From Bacillus sp. SA1-12 (lineage in GTDB: Bacteria > Bacillota > Bacilli > Bacillales > Bacillaceae): a stretch of 64,000 bases of DNA. A model generated the notes under the pieces. The model saw only the letters and a program-made list of their open reading frames with translations. It was not told the origin of the DNA and made no database searches. The position numbers were made by a program, and so were the translations under genes. The stretch covers positions 372,001 through 436,000 of the forward strand of contig NZ_LATZ01000119.1 in the NCBI RefSeq assembly GCF_000981385.1, in the 5' to 3' direction. The number at the start of each line of letters is the position of its first letter. Position 1 is the stretch's first letter. Positions 1 through 8,439 of the stretch are shown piece after piece.

Positions 1-92
1 AGGATAAATCAAGAGAACGAAACAAAGAACGAGAACAAGAATTAATCAGGTGGCTAAAAAGAGATTTGGAGTCTAATAAGAAGGAAAAGTAG
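1..92 (+). CDS. C-terminal end of an unknown protein (partial)
   Basis: An open frame enters from the left edge and stops at TAG 90-92. The 29 visible residues are highly charged (rich in K, R and E) and include RWLKRDLES, consistent with a helical or coiled-coil tail. A terminator follows directly. Too little is present to name a family. Confidence 0.5.
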   Translation, partial: DKSRERNKEREQELIRWLKRDLESNKKEK

Positions 93-114
93 GAAAAATA
101 CAGAAACATATACT

Positions 115-150
115 GATGACCCTGAAATGAAACCTGGGTCATCATTTTTT
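115..150 (+). terminator. Intrinsic terminator
   Basis: GATGACCC (115-122) pairs with GGGTCATC (136-143) and is followed by a run of T. It closes the partial upstream gene. Confidence 0.85.
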
Positions 151-247
151 TATACGTTTTTTTAAACAGCTAAATGGCTGATGTCAACAAATGAAATGCT
201 TTTTATCATCTTTTTTAGTTATTGATTAAGTATAGGAGGTAAATAAA

Positions 248-2143
248 ATGAAAACAAAAGTAACGAACATGTTAACACCTATCTCATTTACAGATGTAAC
301 CATTGAGGATCAATTTTGGACGCCAAAAATCAGGATCAATCGTGAAAAAACCATTCCTTATCAGTATGAGCAATGTAAAAAAACAGGACGGATAGATGCC
401 TTTCGTCTGGACTGGAAGCCGGGAATGGAACCAAAACCACATTTTTTTTGGGATTCAGATGTAGCAAAATGGGTGGAAGCTGCAAGCTACAGTCTTGCTA
501 CAAACCCTGATCCTGCACTGGACGCTTTATTAGATAAAGTCATTAACATGATCGTCTCTGCCCAGCAGCCTGATGGTTACTTAAATGTTTATTTCACCGT
601 AGGGGAGCCTGAAAAAAGATGGAAGGATTTACGAGATGCACATGAATTATATTGTGCAGGTCATTTGATCGAGGCTGGGGTCGCCCATTTTAAAGCGACC
701 AAAAAAAGACAGTTATTTGATGCCATTTGCCGCTATGCCGATTATATTGACACGGTGTTCGGCCCAGAGGAAGGTAAGCGAAAGGGTTATTGCGGTCATC
801 AGGAAATTGAACTGGCGTTAGTTAAGCTGTACAGAGTCACAGAGAATGAGAGATATTTACGCCTAAGTCAGTATTTCATTGATGAACGCGGTAAACATCC
901 TCATTATTTTAATAAAGAAAAAAAGAAGATGCCGGGATTTTTCGATGAGTTTATGAATACTCACCAGGATATCAATGCCTATAATCAGTCACATAAACCT
1001 GTAAGAGAGCAATCAGAAGTGGTTGGCCATGCAGTAAGGGCACTTTATATGTACTGTGCCATGACAGATTTGGCAGGCGAGCTGGGCGATGAATCCTTGT
1101 TAAAAGCTTGCGAACGCTTATGGGATGCCCTTCACAACAAAAACATGTACATAACAGGCGGAATAGGCTCAACAAGAAATAATGAGGGATTTACATTTGA
1201 TTATGACTTGCCAAATGAAACAGCATATGCCGAAACCTGTGCGTCAGTTGCCGTGGTTTTTTGGAATCATCGGCTTTTGCAGCTGGGCTGTGATGGAAAA
1301 TATGCTGATGCCCTTGAAAGGGCGTTATATAATGGCGTGTTAAGCGGAATTTCCCAGGATGGCAAAAAATTCTTTTATGCCAATCCACTAGCAAGCCTTG
1401 GAGAAACACATCGAAGTGAATGGTTTGGCTGTGCCTGCTGTCCGCCAAATATTGCTCGATTATTTGCCTCATTAGGAGAATATGTTTATTCACAAGGTGA
1501 AAATGAAATCGTTACCCATTTATTTATTCAAGGAAAGGGCAGGTTCCATCTGAAAGGGCAAGACATTACCTTACAACAGGAAACAAACTATCCATGGAAC
1601 GGAAACGTAAAGATACAACTTGAGCTAAATAAACCGGAAACGTTTGCCTTAAAGCTGCGAATCCCTGGGTGGTGTAAAAATGCCTCGGTCTTGGTGAATG
1701 GAGAAAAATTCGATCATTTCAAAAATATGAACAAGGGTTACACGACCATTGAAAAGGAGTGGAAACAAAACGACCAGATCGAGCTGGAAATGCCCATGCC
1801 GGCAGAACGTTATTTTTCACATCCAAATGTAAGGCAGAACATCAAACATACAGCGATTCAAAGAGGACCAATTGTCTATTGTTTAGAATCAACTGATAAT
1901 GTTTCATCCTTGCAATCTGTCATTCTTCCAAAAAACACCGCTCTAAATGCTAGTTATGATGCAGACCTTTTAGGTGGAATTGTTAAAATTACTGGTGAAG
2001 CCAATGTTTTAATTGATGAAGAATGCAGTCTATATAAATCGGACAGGGCAAAGCCAAAACTGTTTCCGTTGACAGCTGTTCCGTATTTTTTATGGGATAA
2101 TAGGGAACAAGGGCAGATGGCTGTTTGGATACATGAAGACTGA
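248..2143 (+). CDS. GH127 beta-L-arabinofuranosidase
   Basis: A 631-aa glycoside hydrolase of family 127 (HypBA1 type), which releases L-arabinofuranose from beta-linked arabino-oligosaccharides. No signal peptide is visible, so it probably acts in the cytoplasm. The family's zinc/cysteine site is present: Glu329 and Cys331 in an AETC motif, and Cys397-Cys398 in CACCPPN, matching the E-x-C plus CC ligands and the catalytic cysteine of the family. The length is typical. AGGAGG lies just upstream of the ATG. It stands alone between a terminator and the sulfur island, with no link to sulfur apparent. DUF1680 is the older family name. Confidence 0.9.
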   Translation: MKTKVTNMLTPISFTDVTIEDQFWTPKIRINREKTIPYQYEQCKKTGRIDAFRLDWKPGMEPKPHFFWDSDVAKWVEAASYSLATNPDPALDALLDKVINMIVSAQQPDGYLNVYFTVGEPEKRWKDLRDAHELYCAGHLIEAGVAHFKATKKRQLFDAICRYADYIDTVFGPEEGKRKGYCGHQEIELALVKLYRVTENERYLRLSQYFIDERGKHPHYFNKEKKKMPGFFDEFMNTHQDINAYNQSHKPVREQSEVVGHAVRALYMYCAMTDLAGELGDESLLKACERLWDALHNKNMYITGGIGSTRNNEGFTFDYDLPNETAYAETCASVAVVFWNHRLLQLGCDGKYADALERALYNGVLSGISQDGKKFFYANPLASLGETHRSEWFGCACCPPNIARLFASLGEYVYSQGENEIVTHLFIQGKGRFHLKGQDITLQQETNYPWNGNVKIQLELNKPETFALKLRIPGWCKNASVLVNGEKFDHFKNMNKGYTTIEKEWKQNDQIELEMPMPAERYFSHPNVRQNIKHTAIQRGPIVYCLESTDNVSSLQSVILPKNTALNASYDADLLGGIVKITGEANVLIDEECSLYKSDRAKPKLFPLTAVPYFLWDNREQGQMAVWIHED

Positions 2144-2275
2144 TCTAAATATCTTAAAACAGAATGAGGATTGCTAAATAAAGCAAAACGAATCTATGTA
2201 AATATATGAATTGAAGGAAAACAAACCATTTCTCATCTAAACTCCTATTTTTTGATAAAATTCTTCATACTCTAG

Positions 2276-2305
2276 TTGACAGGTAGGAATAATGGGGTTT
2301 ATAAT
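2276..2305 (+). promoter_or_regulatory. SigA promoter of the flavin operon
   Basis: TTGACA (2276-2281), an 18-bp spacer and TATAAT (2300-2305). The spacer contains GGAAT, also present in other promoters of this island. Transcription should start near 2312, only about 9 nt before the S-leader hairpin. Confidence 0.8.
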
Positions 2306-2320
2306 AGGAATAAGAAATAG

Positions 2321-2368
2321 CCGATCGCACAAACGAAGGCCTAACCTCATTAAAGGTTAGGCCTTTTT
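2321..2368 (+). promoter_or_regulatory. S-leader copy 1 with overlapping terminator
   Basis: The 19-nt unit at 2321-2339 reads CC-GA-TCGC-ACAA-ACGA-A-GG; the fourth arm pair is a C/A mismatch. Its last bases begin an 11-bp terminator stem (2336-2346 with 2355-2365) followed by five T. Forming the outer CC/GG pairs would compete with the foot of the terminator. It sits at the 5' end of the transcript for the flavin operon. Confidence 0.8.
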
Positions 2369-2451
2369 GTATTAATTTTGGCAGGGAGTTCCATTAGAGT
2401 TTAAAAAATTTTAGAAACATTTGATAACTCAATTCGATGAGGAGGTCAAAA

Positions 2452-2883
2452 ATGACAAATACATTATTAATATCAGATTATTCTGTAGATACACAAATAA
2501 TGAACCTAATCAACCATAATATCAGAACACAAGGGATAAAAACGGAATTGATCTCACCTAAAAGTTTTCACCTAGATGTATTGTTTGATCATCAATATGG
2601 ACATCCAAAAGTCAGACTGTTTAAAAAACAAGTTGAAGCATCAAATCAAATCTATGTCGTTTTTCAAGCCTGGAATAAACCATTATTATGGTTGATCAAT
2701 GCCATGTTCAAATTTATATCGAAGGAAGAATTAAAAGGCAAAAACATTGTGCCGATCGTCATCACTGAAGCAAAGACATGCAAGAATGAAGTTTACTATA
2801 ATTTCTCTACTATTTTTAAAGACTATTTTAATGAAGCTTATTCAAAATGGATTTTTATTCAAAAAGAATTAATTAGCAATTAG
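2452..2883 (+). CDS. FMN reductase-like flavodoxin-fold protein
   Basis: A 143-aa protein resembling the central part of SsuE-type NADPH:FMN reductases. A hydrophobic strand at the N-terminus is followed in the middle by a block aligning with the SsuE region where the active-site loop and dimer helix lie (QIYVVFQAWNKPLLWLINAM, then ELKGKNIVPIVIT). The usual Gly/Ser-rich phosphate loop is poor, so enzymatic activity is uncertain. The start is ATG 2452 with GAGGAGGT at 2439-2446. It is the first gene after S-leader 1 and precedes a flavokinase, which supports a flavin role. Reduced FMN is what the island's LLM monooxygenases need. Confidence 0.5.
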   Translation: MTNTLLISDYSVDTQIMNLINHNIRTQGIKTELISPKSFHLDVLFDHQYGHPKVRLFKKQVEASNQIYVVFQAWNKPLLWLINAMFKFISKEELKGKNIVPIVITEAKTCKNEVYYNFSTIFKDYFNEAYSKWIFIQKELISN

Positions 2884-2970
2884 GGATTTTATATAGAGAA
2901 TGCCACTAGTATTTTTGTTCCAAATTCAACCCGGAAATTGCTTTAATGAATAAATAGGGAGGTAAAAGAA

Positions 2971-3138
2971 ATGACCCAGCTACTTTATGTAGTCTTCCGC
3001 AGAAAAGAAAAACTAATAAATAAACTGCTGGATTTAGGAATTTATAAAAAAAACGATCAGCATCTATATGAATTAACTTTATCAGAGATTGAAGCTGAGT
3101 TTGATCACGTAATCAAAAGTAAACAGTCGATTGGATAA
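2971..3138 (+). CDS. Small FbpA-like protein (Fur-regulated basic protein family)
   Basis: A 55-aa protein starting MTQLLYVVFRRKEK, with a central LINKLLDLGIYK and a C-terminal LYELTLSEIEAEF. This pattern matches from memory the Fur_reg_FbpA family of Bacillus, small basic proteins made under iron limitation. The ribosome site is GGGAGGT at 2957-2963. The stop codon TAA lies inside the loop of S-leader copy 2. Its presence in a sulfur operon suggests a role in metal or Fe-S economy, which is inference. Confidence 0.6.
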   Translation: MTQLLYVVFRRKEKLINKLLDLGIYKKNDQHLYELTLSEIEAEFDHVIKSKQSIG

Positions 3139-3175
3139 CCAAAGGCCAAACTATGTCACGATAGTTGGCCTTTTT
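3127..3175 (+). promoter_or_regulatory. S-leader copy 2 inside the operon
   Basis: The unit at 3127-3145 reads TC-GA-TTGG-ATAA-CCAA-A-GG with a perfect 4-bp arm. It overlaps the last codons of the FbpA-like gene. The terminator stem is 3141-3154 with 3161-3173 (one bulged A), ending in five T. It can attenuate the flavokinase and esterase genes separately from the first two genes. Confidence 0.8.
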
Positions 3176-3212
3176 CTATGAAGAAAGAGCAATACGAAAT
3201 GGAGGTCTTATT

Positions 3213-3626
3213 TTGGGAAGAGAGTCCTTACAATCAACACTTGAGGAAGCACCAATTATTCTTGGAACCGTTGTAAAGGGAAGACAACTAGGAAGAAAAT
3301 TAGGATTTCCTACTGCAAATATTGATGTCAATATGAATTGGTTGAAAAAGGGAGTATATGGAGTAATAGTCAGGGTAAAAGATTCATTTCATTTAGGTGT
3401 TATGAATATTGGAGTAAAGCCAACTGATGAATCTAATCTACGGAAGACGTTTGAAATATACTTATTGAATTTTCAAGAAGATATTTATGGTGAAAAGTTA
3501 GGATGTAATATCCTATTTAAAATAAGGGATGAAAAAAAATTTGAAACTTTAGACTTATTAACAGAGCACATTAAGATGGATATTTCCTATGCAGAACAAC
3601 GATTTAAACTCCTTGGGCTTACGTAA
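3213..3626 (+). CDS. Standalone riboflavin kinase (RibR-like)
   Basis: A 137-aa flavokinase domain converting riboflavin and ATP to FMN. Visible signatures are GRKLGFPTAN (residues 27-36, ATP/Mg loop), a GVYGV strand, VMNIG and a LLNFQEDIYG block. The FAD synthetase half found in RibF is absent, making it monofunctional. B. subtilis has a comparable monofunctional flavokinase, RibR, in a sulfur operon (ytmI), though RibR carries an extra C-terminal part missing here. The start is TTG 3213 with GGAGG at 3201-3205. S-leader 2 lies just upstream. It probably supplies FMN for flavin monooxygenases. Confidence 0.8.
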   Translation: MGRESLQSTLEEAPIILGTVVKGRQLGRKLGFPTANIDVNMNWLKKGVYGVIVRVKDSFHLGVMNIGVKPTDESNLRKTFEIYLLNFQEDIYGEKLGCNILFKIRDEKKFETLDLLTEHIKMDISYAEQRFKLLGLT

Positions 3627-3710
3627 AACATGATGAAATGTCTTTGCTAAAAAAGAGAAAAACGTATTTGCAGCATCAAATTATTAGAATACTTGCAAGG
3701 AGGAATTGAG

Positions 3711-4484
3711 ATGAGAGAAACATATCCTGTCATTGAAGGAGCAGAAGAGTTCTATATAAAAGGAAATAAGGTTGGTCTCTTATTATCACATGGATTTATG
3801 GGGACTCCCCAAAGTGTGCATTTTTTAGGAGAGAAATGGTCAGAACTTGGTTATACAGTGTATGCCCCTAGGTTGAAAGGCCATGGTACTCATTATAAAG
3901 ATTTGGAACACTCAACACATATGGATTGGTTTTCTGATCTCGAAAAAGGTTATTTGCACTTAAAAGAACACTGCACAACGATCTTTATTATTGGGCAATC
4001 CATGGGAGGAACTCTAGCACTCTGGCTGGCAAATAAATATAAGGATATAAGAGGATTAGTCCTAATTAATCCTGCTTTAACCGTACCGAATTATGATCAA
4101 TGGATTGGCAAATCAAGTCCTAGATACCTTTCAGAATCAGCACCAGATATTAAATCAAAAGGTATTCGTGAAATCACCTACAACAAGGTTCCTATTCAAT
4201 CTATTCATGAACTTCAAACATTAATGGGAAAAACACCAAAGATTCTTCCAAACATAACAAATTCCATCTTGTGCTTTAAATCGGCAGAAGATCATGTTGT
4301 CCCACCGCAAAACACGGATTATATTTTAGTGAATATAGCTTCTGCAAAAAAAGAGGCAGTTATCTTGTATCACTCCTACCATGTTGCCTCTATGGATCAT
4401 GACAAAGAGAAAATCATCATGAAAACTCATACATTTATTCAGAAAAACCTGAAGGAAGCAAACTTGATCGATAGGGGAGCCTAA
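3711..4484 (+). CDS. Alpha/beta hydrolase, carboxylesterase type
   Basis: A 257-aa serine hydrolase resembling Geobacillus Est30-type carboxylesterases and monoacylglycerol lipases. An oxyanion HGFMG loop is near residue 30, the nucleophile is Ser97 in GQSMGG, the acid lies in SAEDHVVPP, and a C-terminal SYHVASMDHD supplies the histidine. No signal peptide. The start is ATG 3711 after AAGGAGG. It is the last gene of the flavin operon; its substrate, perhaps an ester of a sulfur compound, cannot be read from the sequence. Confidence 0.75.
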   Translation: MRETYPVIEGAEEFYIKGNKVGLLLSHGFMGTPQSVHFLGEKWSELGYTVYAPRLKGHGTHYKDLEHSTHMDWFSDLEKGYLHLKEHCTTIFIIGQSMGGTLALWLANKYKDIRGLVLINPALTVPNYDQWIGKSSPRYLSESAPDIKSKGIREITYNKVPIQSIHELQTLMGKTPKILPNITNSILCFKSAEDHVVPPQNTDYILVNIASAKKEAVILYHSYHVASMDHDKEKIIMKTHTFIQKNLKEANLIDRGA

Positions 4485-4514
4485 TAAAATAAAATAAAAT
4501 CCTATAAAATTTAC

Positions 4515-4543
4515 TTGAAAACTCGGAATTACTATGGTAATAT
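4515..4543 (+). promoter_or_regulatory. Promoter in front of S-leader 3
   Basis: TTGAAA (4515-4520), a 17-bp spacer carrying CGGAATT, and TAATAT (4538-4543). The start point would be near 4550, about 20 nt before the hairpin. Confidence 0.7.
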
Positions 4544-4571
4544 GAATCTAATAAATGAAATACAGTTGTGA

Positions 4572-4631
4572 CCGACTAGTTTACTAGAGGCTCTTGTTCT
4601 TTTTAGATCTTAAAAAGACAAGAGCCTTTTT
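4572..4631 (+). promoter_or_regulatory. S-leader copy 3 with terminator
   Basis: The unit at 4572-4590 reads CC-GA-CTAG-TTTA-CTAG-A-GG with perfect arms. A long terminator (4589-4604 with 4612-4626, one bulged T) and five T follow. No gene lies between this leader and S-leader 4, so it is either an outer control of the tauD operon or a remnant. Confidence 0.8.
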
Positions 4632-4771
4632 GTTTAAGAAATTGTGTCTGGATCCAACTTTTCGATAAGCAGGCAGCTAAGCCAAAATTATGTTATGAAT
4701 CTGCCAACCAATTTTCCACTTATATATCCTACTAATCAAATAGGTATTTAAGTATATAAAACGTTATTATG

Positions 4772-4815
4772 TTGACCAGTCTACTGGAAACACCTCATGT
4801 TCTTATAAGGAGGTG
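4772..4815 (+). promoter_or_regulatory. S-leader copy 4, atypical downstream hairpin
   Basis: The unit at 4772-4790 reads TT-GA-CCAG-TCTA-CTGG-A-AA. Here the outer pair is TT/AA instead of CC/GG, a double compensatory change. The following hairpin CACCTC (4791-4796) with GAGGTG (4810-4815) has no T run; its 3' arm carries an AAGGAGGTG Shine-Dalgarno-like sequence with no suitable start codon after it. The dioxygenase gene begins 61 nt further on with its own ribosome site. Confidence 0.65.
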
Positions 4816-4876
4816 AATTCGCAGTACGGTTTTTATCTATATGTTGATTGTAGCTTACTAAAGAGGAGGAAAAGGA

Positions 4877-5770
4877 ATGAGTTTACTAAGAGAATCTTCT
4901 AAACAGGTAAAAAATATTGAGATTCAACCGATTGCTGGTCGTATTGGTGCTGAAGTGAAGGGGATCCAATTATCGGGGAATTTAGACACTGATTCGATCC
5001 ATTTTATTAAAGAAGCTATATTAAAATATAAGGTGATCTTTTTTAGAGACCAAAATCATCTTACTGATCAGGAGCAGGAGGCATTTGCCAAGCTTTTTGG
5101 CGAACCGATCTCACATCCTACCGTTCCAGTTAAAGAAAATACGAAGTATTTATTAGAACTAGATTCCAATAAAGGGGGAAGAGCAGATTCCTGGCATACA
5201 GATGTTACGTTCACACAAGCCTATCCGAAAGCCTCCATTTTACGTGCTGTAAAAGTGCCTGCTGCAGGCGGAGACACAGTCTGGGCGAATACAACATCAG
5301 CTTATAATCGACTTCCAAAGGAATTAAAGGATTTAGCAAATTCACTTTGGGCACTACATACAAATGACTATGATTATGCCTCCAGACGCCCAAATGTTTC
5401 AGAAGAAGATCTTGATCGACATAAAAATGTCTTTGTTTCAACATTATATGAAACAGAACATCCAGTCGTAAGAGTACACCCTGAAACAGGAGAAAAAACA
5501 TTAGTTTTAGGACATTTTGTTAAAAGAATATTAGGTTTATCATCATCAGCATCCCATCATATTTTTTCTTTGCTGCAGGAATATGTGACAGAGCTTGAAA
5601 ACACTGTTCGCTGGCATTGGCAAGAAGGCGATGTTGCATTTTGGGATAACCGGGCAACACAGCATTATGCGATAAATGATTACGGCGAAAGCCACCGAGT
5701 AATGAGACGGGTAACATTACAGGGAGAAATTCCAGTGAGTATTGACGGAAAGAAAAGTGTTCAAAAATAA
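4877..5770 (+). CDS. TauD/TfdA-family Fe(II)/2-oxoglutarate dioxygenase
   Basis: A 297-aa dioxygenase coupling 2-oxoglutarate decarboxylation to hydroxylation of a sulfonate or alkyl sulfate, releasing sulfite or sulfate. The iron facial triad is His107 and Asp109 (WHTD) plus His263, with the 2-oxoglutarate arginine at Arg274 (H-x10-R). The FFRDQ strand and the C-terminal RRVTL are typical of TauD and of the alkylsulfatase AtsK, and the sequence cannot separate these two. The start is ATG 4877 with AGAGGAGG. It follows S-leader 4 and lies upstream of an LLM monooxygenase and an ABC importer. Confidence 0.85.
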   Translation: MSLLRESSKQVKNIEIQPIAGRIGAEVKGIQLSGNLDTDSIHFIKEAILKYKVIFFRDQNHLTDQEQEAFAKLFGEPISHPTVPVKENTKYLLELDSNKGGRADSWHTDVTFTQAYPKASILRAVKVPAAGGDTVWANTTSAYNRLPKELKDLANSLWALHTNDYDYASRRPNVSEEDLDRHKNVFVSTLYETEHPVVRVHPETGEKTLVLGHFVKRILGLSSSASHHIFSLLQEYVTELENTVRWHWQEGDVAFWDNRATQHYAINDYGESHRVMRRVTLQGEIPVSIDGKKSVQK

Positions 5771-5819
5771 GGGCGAAGATTTGTTTTTACAATCTCAAAG
5801 GTAAATAGGATCGTTAAGG

Positions 5820-5870
5820 CTGATCGGTCAACCGAAGGCTCCTCCATATTTGGAAGGGCCTTTATTTTTT
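5820..5870 (+). promoter_or_regulatory. S-leader copy 5 between tauD-like and LLM genes
   Basis: The unit at 5820-5838 reads CT-GA-TCGG-TCAA-CCGA-A-GG with perfect arms. The terminator stem is 5835-5846 with 5851-5862 (one mismatch, one G-T pair) followed by a T-rich run. No strong promoter is seen in the short gap, so it may attenuate read-through from the dioxygenase gene. Confidence 0.8.
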
Positions 5871-5911
5871 AATATGTTAATTTAAGAAAATGTTAGAGGA
5901 GAGTGTCATAG

Positions 5912-7279
5912 ATGAGTAAGTCAAAACGGCAAATGAAACTTGGAGCATTTTTCATGATTCCTGGTCATCATGTGGCATCCTGGAGGCATCCGGAAAGTGC
6001 CGCAGAAGATGTCCAACAATTCCATTTGTACAAACGCCTTGCTGAAACAGCAGAAAAAGGAAAGTTTGATATGATCTTTTTTGCCGACGGATATGCCATT
6101 AATGATCGGCTTGAGTCAGCTATTGAGCATACGGTAACAGTTAGACCTGAACCACTAACATTACTGTCAGCTATATCAGCAGTTACAAGTAAAATTGGGC
6201 TGACAGCCACAGTTTCCACAACATACAATGAACCCTTTCACGTTGCCAGAAAATTTGCTTCACTTGACCATTTAAGCGGAGGACGTGCGGCTTGGAATGT
6301 CGTAACATCCTCACAAAATGCTGAAGCGTTAAATTTTAATAAGAATGAACACCTTAAACATGCATCCCGTTATGAACGTGCAGAAGAATTCGTTGATGTC
6401 GTGAAAAAGCTATGGGACAGCTGGGAGGACGATGCACTGCTAATCGATAGAGATTCAGGCAGATTTGCAGATCCAAGCAAGGTGCATGAAATCAATCATC
6501 AAGGAAATTGGTTTTCTGTAAAAGGACCATTAAATGTATCGAGACCTGTGCAAGGACATCCAGTGATTATTCAGGCTGGATCTTCTGAAGCGGGAAAAGA
6601 GCTAGCAGCGAAAACTGCAGAAGTCATTTTTACTGCATGGCAAACGTTAGAGGAAGCTCAGACGTTTTACAAAAATGTAAAAGGGAGATTAGCAAAATAC
6701 GGGAGATCCCACGATGAGTTAAAAATCATGCCAGGGGTTTTTCCGATTGTGGGGCGCACAGAGGAAGAAGCAAATGAAAAACAGGCATTATTAAAAGAAT
6801 TAATACCGGAAAAGGCTGGTGTCGGATTGTTATCTGCCCTAATAAGCTATGATCTATCATCCTATCCAGTTGATGGACCGCTTCCAGATTTGCCTAATAT
6901 TTCAGAAATTAATGGCGGAAAAAGCCGGTTCCAGCTACTTAAGGATATAGCTGACAGGGAACAATTGACGATTCGTCAATTATATCAACACATAGCAGGT
7001 GCAAGGGGACACAGAGAAATTAAAGGAACTCCTGTCCAAATAGCAGATCAATTGCAGGAATGGTTTGAAAATGAAGCAGCTGATGGTTTTAACATTATGC
7101 CGCCATATCTGCCTGGAGGCTTGGAGGATTTTGTTGAATTGGTGATTCCTGAATTGCAAAAACGCGGGTTGTTCCGTACAGAGTATACTGGAAATACGTT
7201 GAGAGAGCATCTCGGACTAAAGCGTCCGCTTTCATCTTTTCATATCCATAATGTTTATGAAAAGAGTATTCATTCATAA
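5912..7279 (+). CDS. LLM flavin-dependent monooxygenase (NtaA/SnaA/DszA family)
   Basis: A 455-aa FMNH2-dependent monooxygenase of the bacterial luciferase-like superfamily. The N-terminal LGAFFMIPG strand, the FDMIFFADG block, the ASLDHLSGGRAAWNVVTS core and the C-terminal RGLFRTEY motif are typical of the NtaA/DszA branch. These enzymes split C-S or C-N bonds and need a separate flavin reductase. It lies directly upstream of a sulfonate-type ABC importer and behind S-leader 5. A second member of the same family is at 45509. The substrate is not readable. Confidence 0.85.
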   Translation: MSKSKRQMKLGAFFMIPGHHVASWRHPESAAEDVQQFHLYKRLAETAEKGKFDMIFFADGYAINDRLESAIEHTVTVRPEPLTLLSAISAVTSKIGLTATVSTTYNEPFHVARKFASLDHLSGGRAAWNVVTSSQNAEALNFNKNEHLKHASRYERAEEFVDVVKKLWDSWEDDALLIDRDSGRFADPSKVHEINHQGNWFSVKGPLNVSRPVQGHPVIIQAGSSEAGKELAAKTAEVIFTAWQTLEEAQTFYKNVKGRLAKYGRSHDELKIMPGVFPIVGRTEEEANEKQALLKELIPEKAGVGLLSALISYDLSSYPVDGPLPDLPNISEINGGKSRFQLLKDIADREQLTIRQLYQHIAGARGHREIKGTPVQIADQLQEWFENEAADGFNIMPPYLPGGLEDFVELVIPELQKRGLFRTEYTGNTLREHLGLKRPLSSFHIHNVYEKSIHS

Positions 7280-7351
7280 GTTTAATCCGACTATTCATAT
7301 AGGTTAAACAATAATAAGTTGCAATTTTTGAAATTGAGAGGAGATAAGCTT

Positions 7352-8395
7352 GTGAATTCATTGATGAAAGTTACTGGATTAAGTGTATATACACTCTTAT
7401 TAATACTTGTATTATTTGGCTGCAGTGCTGAATCAAGCAGCACTGCAGCAGAAAAGGATAAAGGTACTGGTGAAAATAAGCTTGAGGTCGCTACATTACG
7501 TTATTCAGGTTCAGCTGGGCAAGTTACCTTTTGGGAATTAGCAGAGGATTTAGGCTATTTAGATCCCTTAAAACTTGAATGGACGGGCAACTCGACAAGC
7601 GGTCCGGAGAATATTCAAGCAACTGTTAGTAATAGCATTGATTTCGGAGGAGCATTCAATGGAGCGATTATCAAGTTAAAAGAAGCAGGCGCCCCCATTA
7701 CTTCCGTCATTGGCTATTATGGGTCTGATGAACAAACTTTTAATGGTTACTATGTATTAGAAGACAGTCCGATTAAGACAGCAAAAGACCTTATTGGGAA
7801 AAAGATTGGTGTAAATACGCTAGGTGCCCACCATGAATTTGCCATTATTGAGTATTTACGCAGAGAGGGATTAACAGAAAAAGAAATTGATGAGGTTTCC
7901 TTAGTTGTTATTCCCCCTGCCAGTGGTGAACAGGCATTACGTTCAGGTCAACTAGATGCGACAACACTTGGAGGAGTGCTTCAAGATAAAGCCTTGGAAC
8001 GGGGAGGGATCCGTCCATTATTTAAGGACACTGATTTATTTGGATCCTTTACAGCCGGAAGTCTGGTTTTTAGGGATGATTTTATTAAGAAAAATCCAAA
8101 TACTGTTGCTAAGTTTGTGGAAGGTACAGCAAAAGCCATTGAATGGGCTAGAAATACACCTTTTGAAGAGGTAAGAGAACGGATGAAGACAATCATTGAG
8201 AAACGTAATCGGAACGAAGATGCTGAATTAATCCCTTATTGGAAAAGTGTAGGAATTGAATCAGAAGGCGGGCAGATCTTGGAAAAAGAGTTTCAAGTTT
8301 GGATTGACTGGTTGGAGAATGATGGATTCTTAAAGAAAGGTAAGCTTACACCAAATGATATTTTTACAAATGAATACAATCCTTACAGCAAATAA
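7352..8395 (+). CDS. ABC substrate-binding lipoprotein, SsuA/NMT1-like
   Basis: A 347-aa lipoprotein with a hydrophobic leader ending in LFGC (lipobox) and an SsuA/THI5-like binding domain (RYSGSAGQVTFWELAEDLG at the start of the mature part, later KKIGVNTLG). It should sit outside the membrane and deliver an aliphatic sulfonate or sulfate ester to the permease at 9274. The start is taken as GTG 7352 because AGAGGAGA at 7337-7344 is well spaced. ATG 7364 is an alternative. Confidence 0.8.
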   Translation: MNSLMKVTGLSVYTLLLILVLFGCSAESSSTAAEKDKGTGENKLEVATLRYSGSAGQVTFWELAEDLGYLDPLKLEWTGNSTSGPENIQATVSNSIDFGGAFNGAIIKLKEAGAPITSVIGYYGSDEQTFNGYYVLEDSPIKTAKDLIGKKIGVNTLGAHHEFAIIEYLRREGLTEKEIDEVSLVVIPPASGEQALRSGQLDATTLGGVLQDKALERGGIRPLFKDTDLFGSFTAGSLVFRDDFIKKNPNTVAKFVEGTAKAIEWARNTPFEEVRERMKTIIEKRNRNEDAELIPYWKSVGIESEGGQILEKEFQVWIDWLENDGFLKKGKLTPNDIFTNEYNPYSK

Positions 8396-8439
8396 CTGGA
8401 GATATGCTATATCAAACATGAAAGGAGTCTGATTTAGTG

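Noticed and set aside
7280..7310. Possible S-leader between the LLM and SBP genes (CCGA-CTAT-TCAT-ATAG).
   Set aside because: The conserved A and closing bases are missing and no terminator follows; it is only a simple hairpin.
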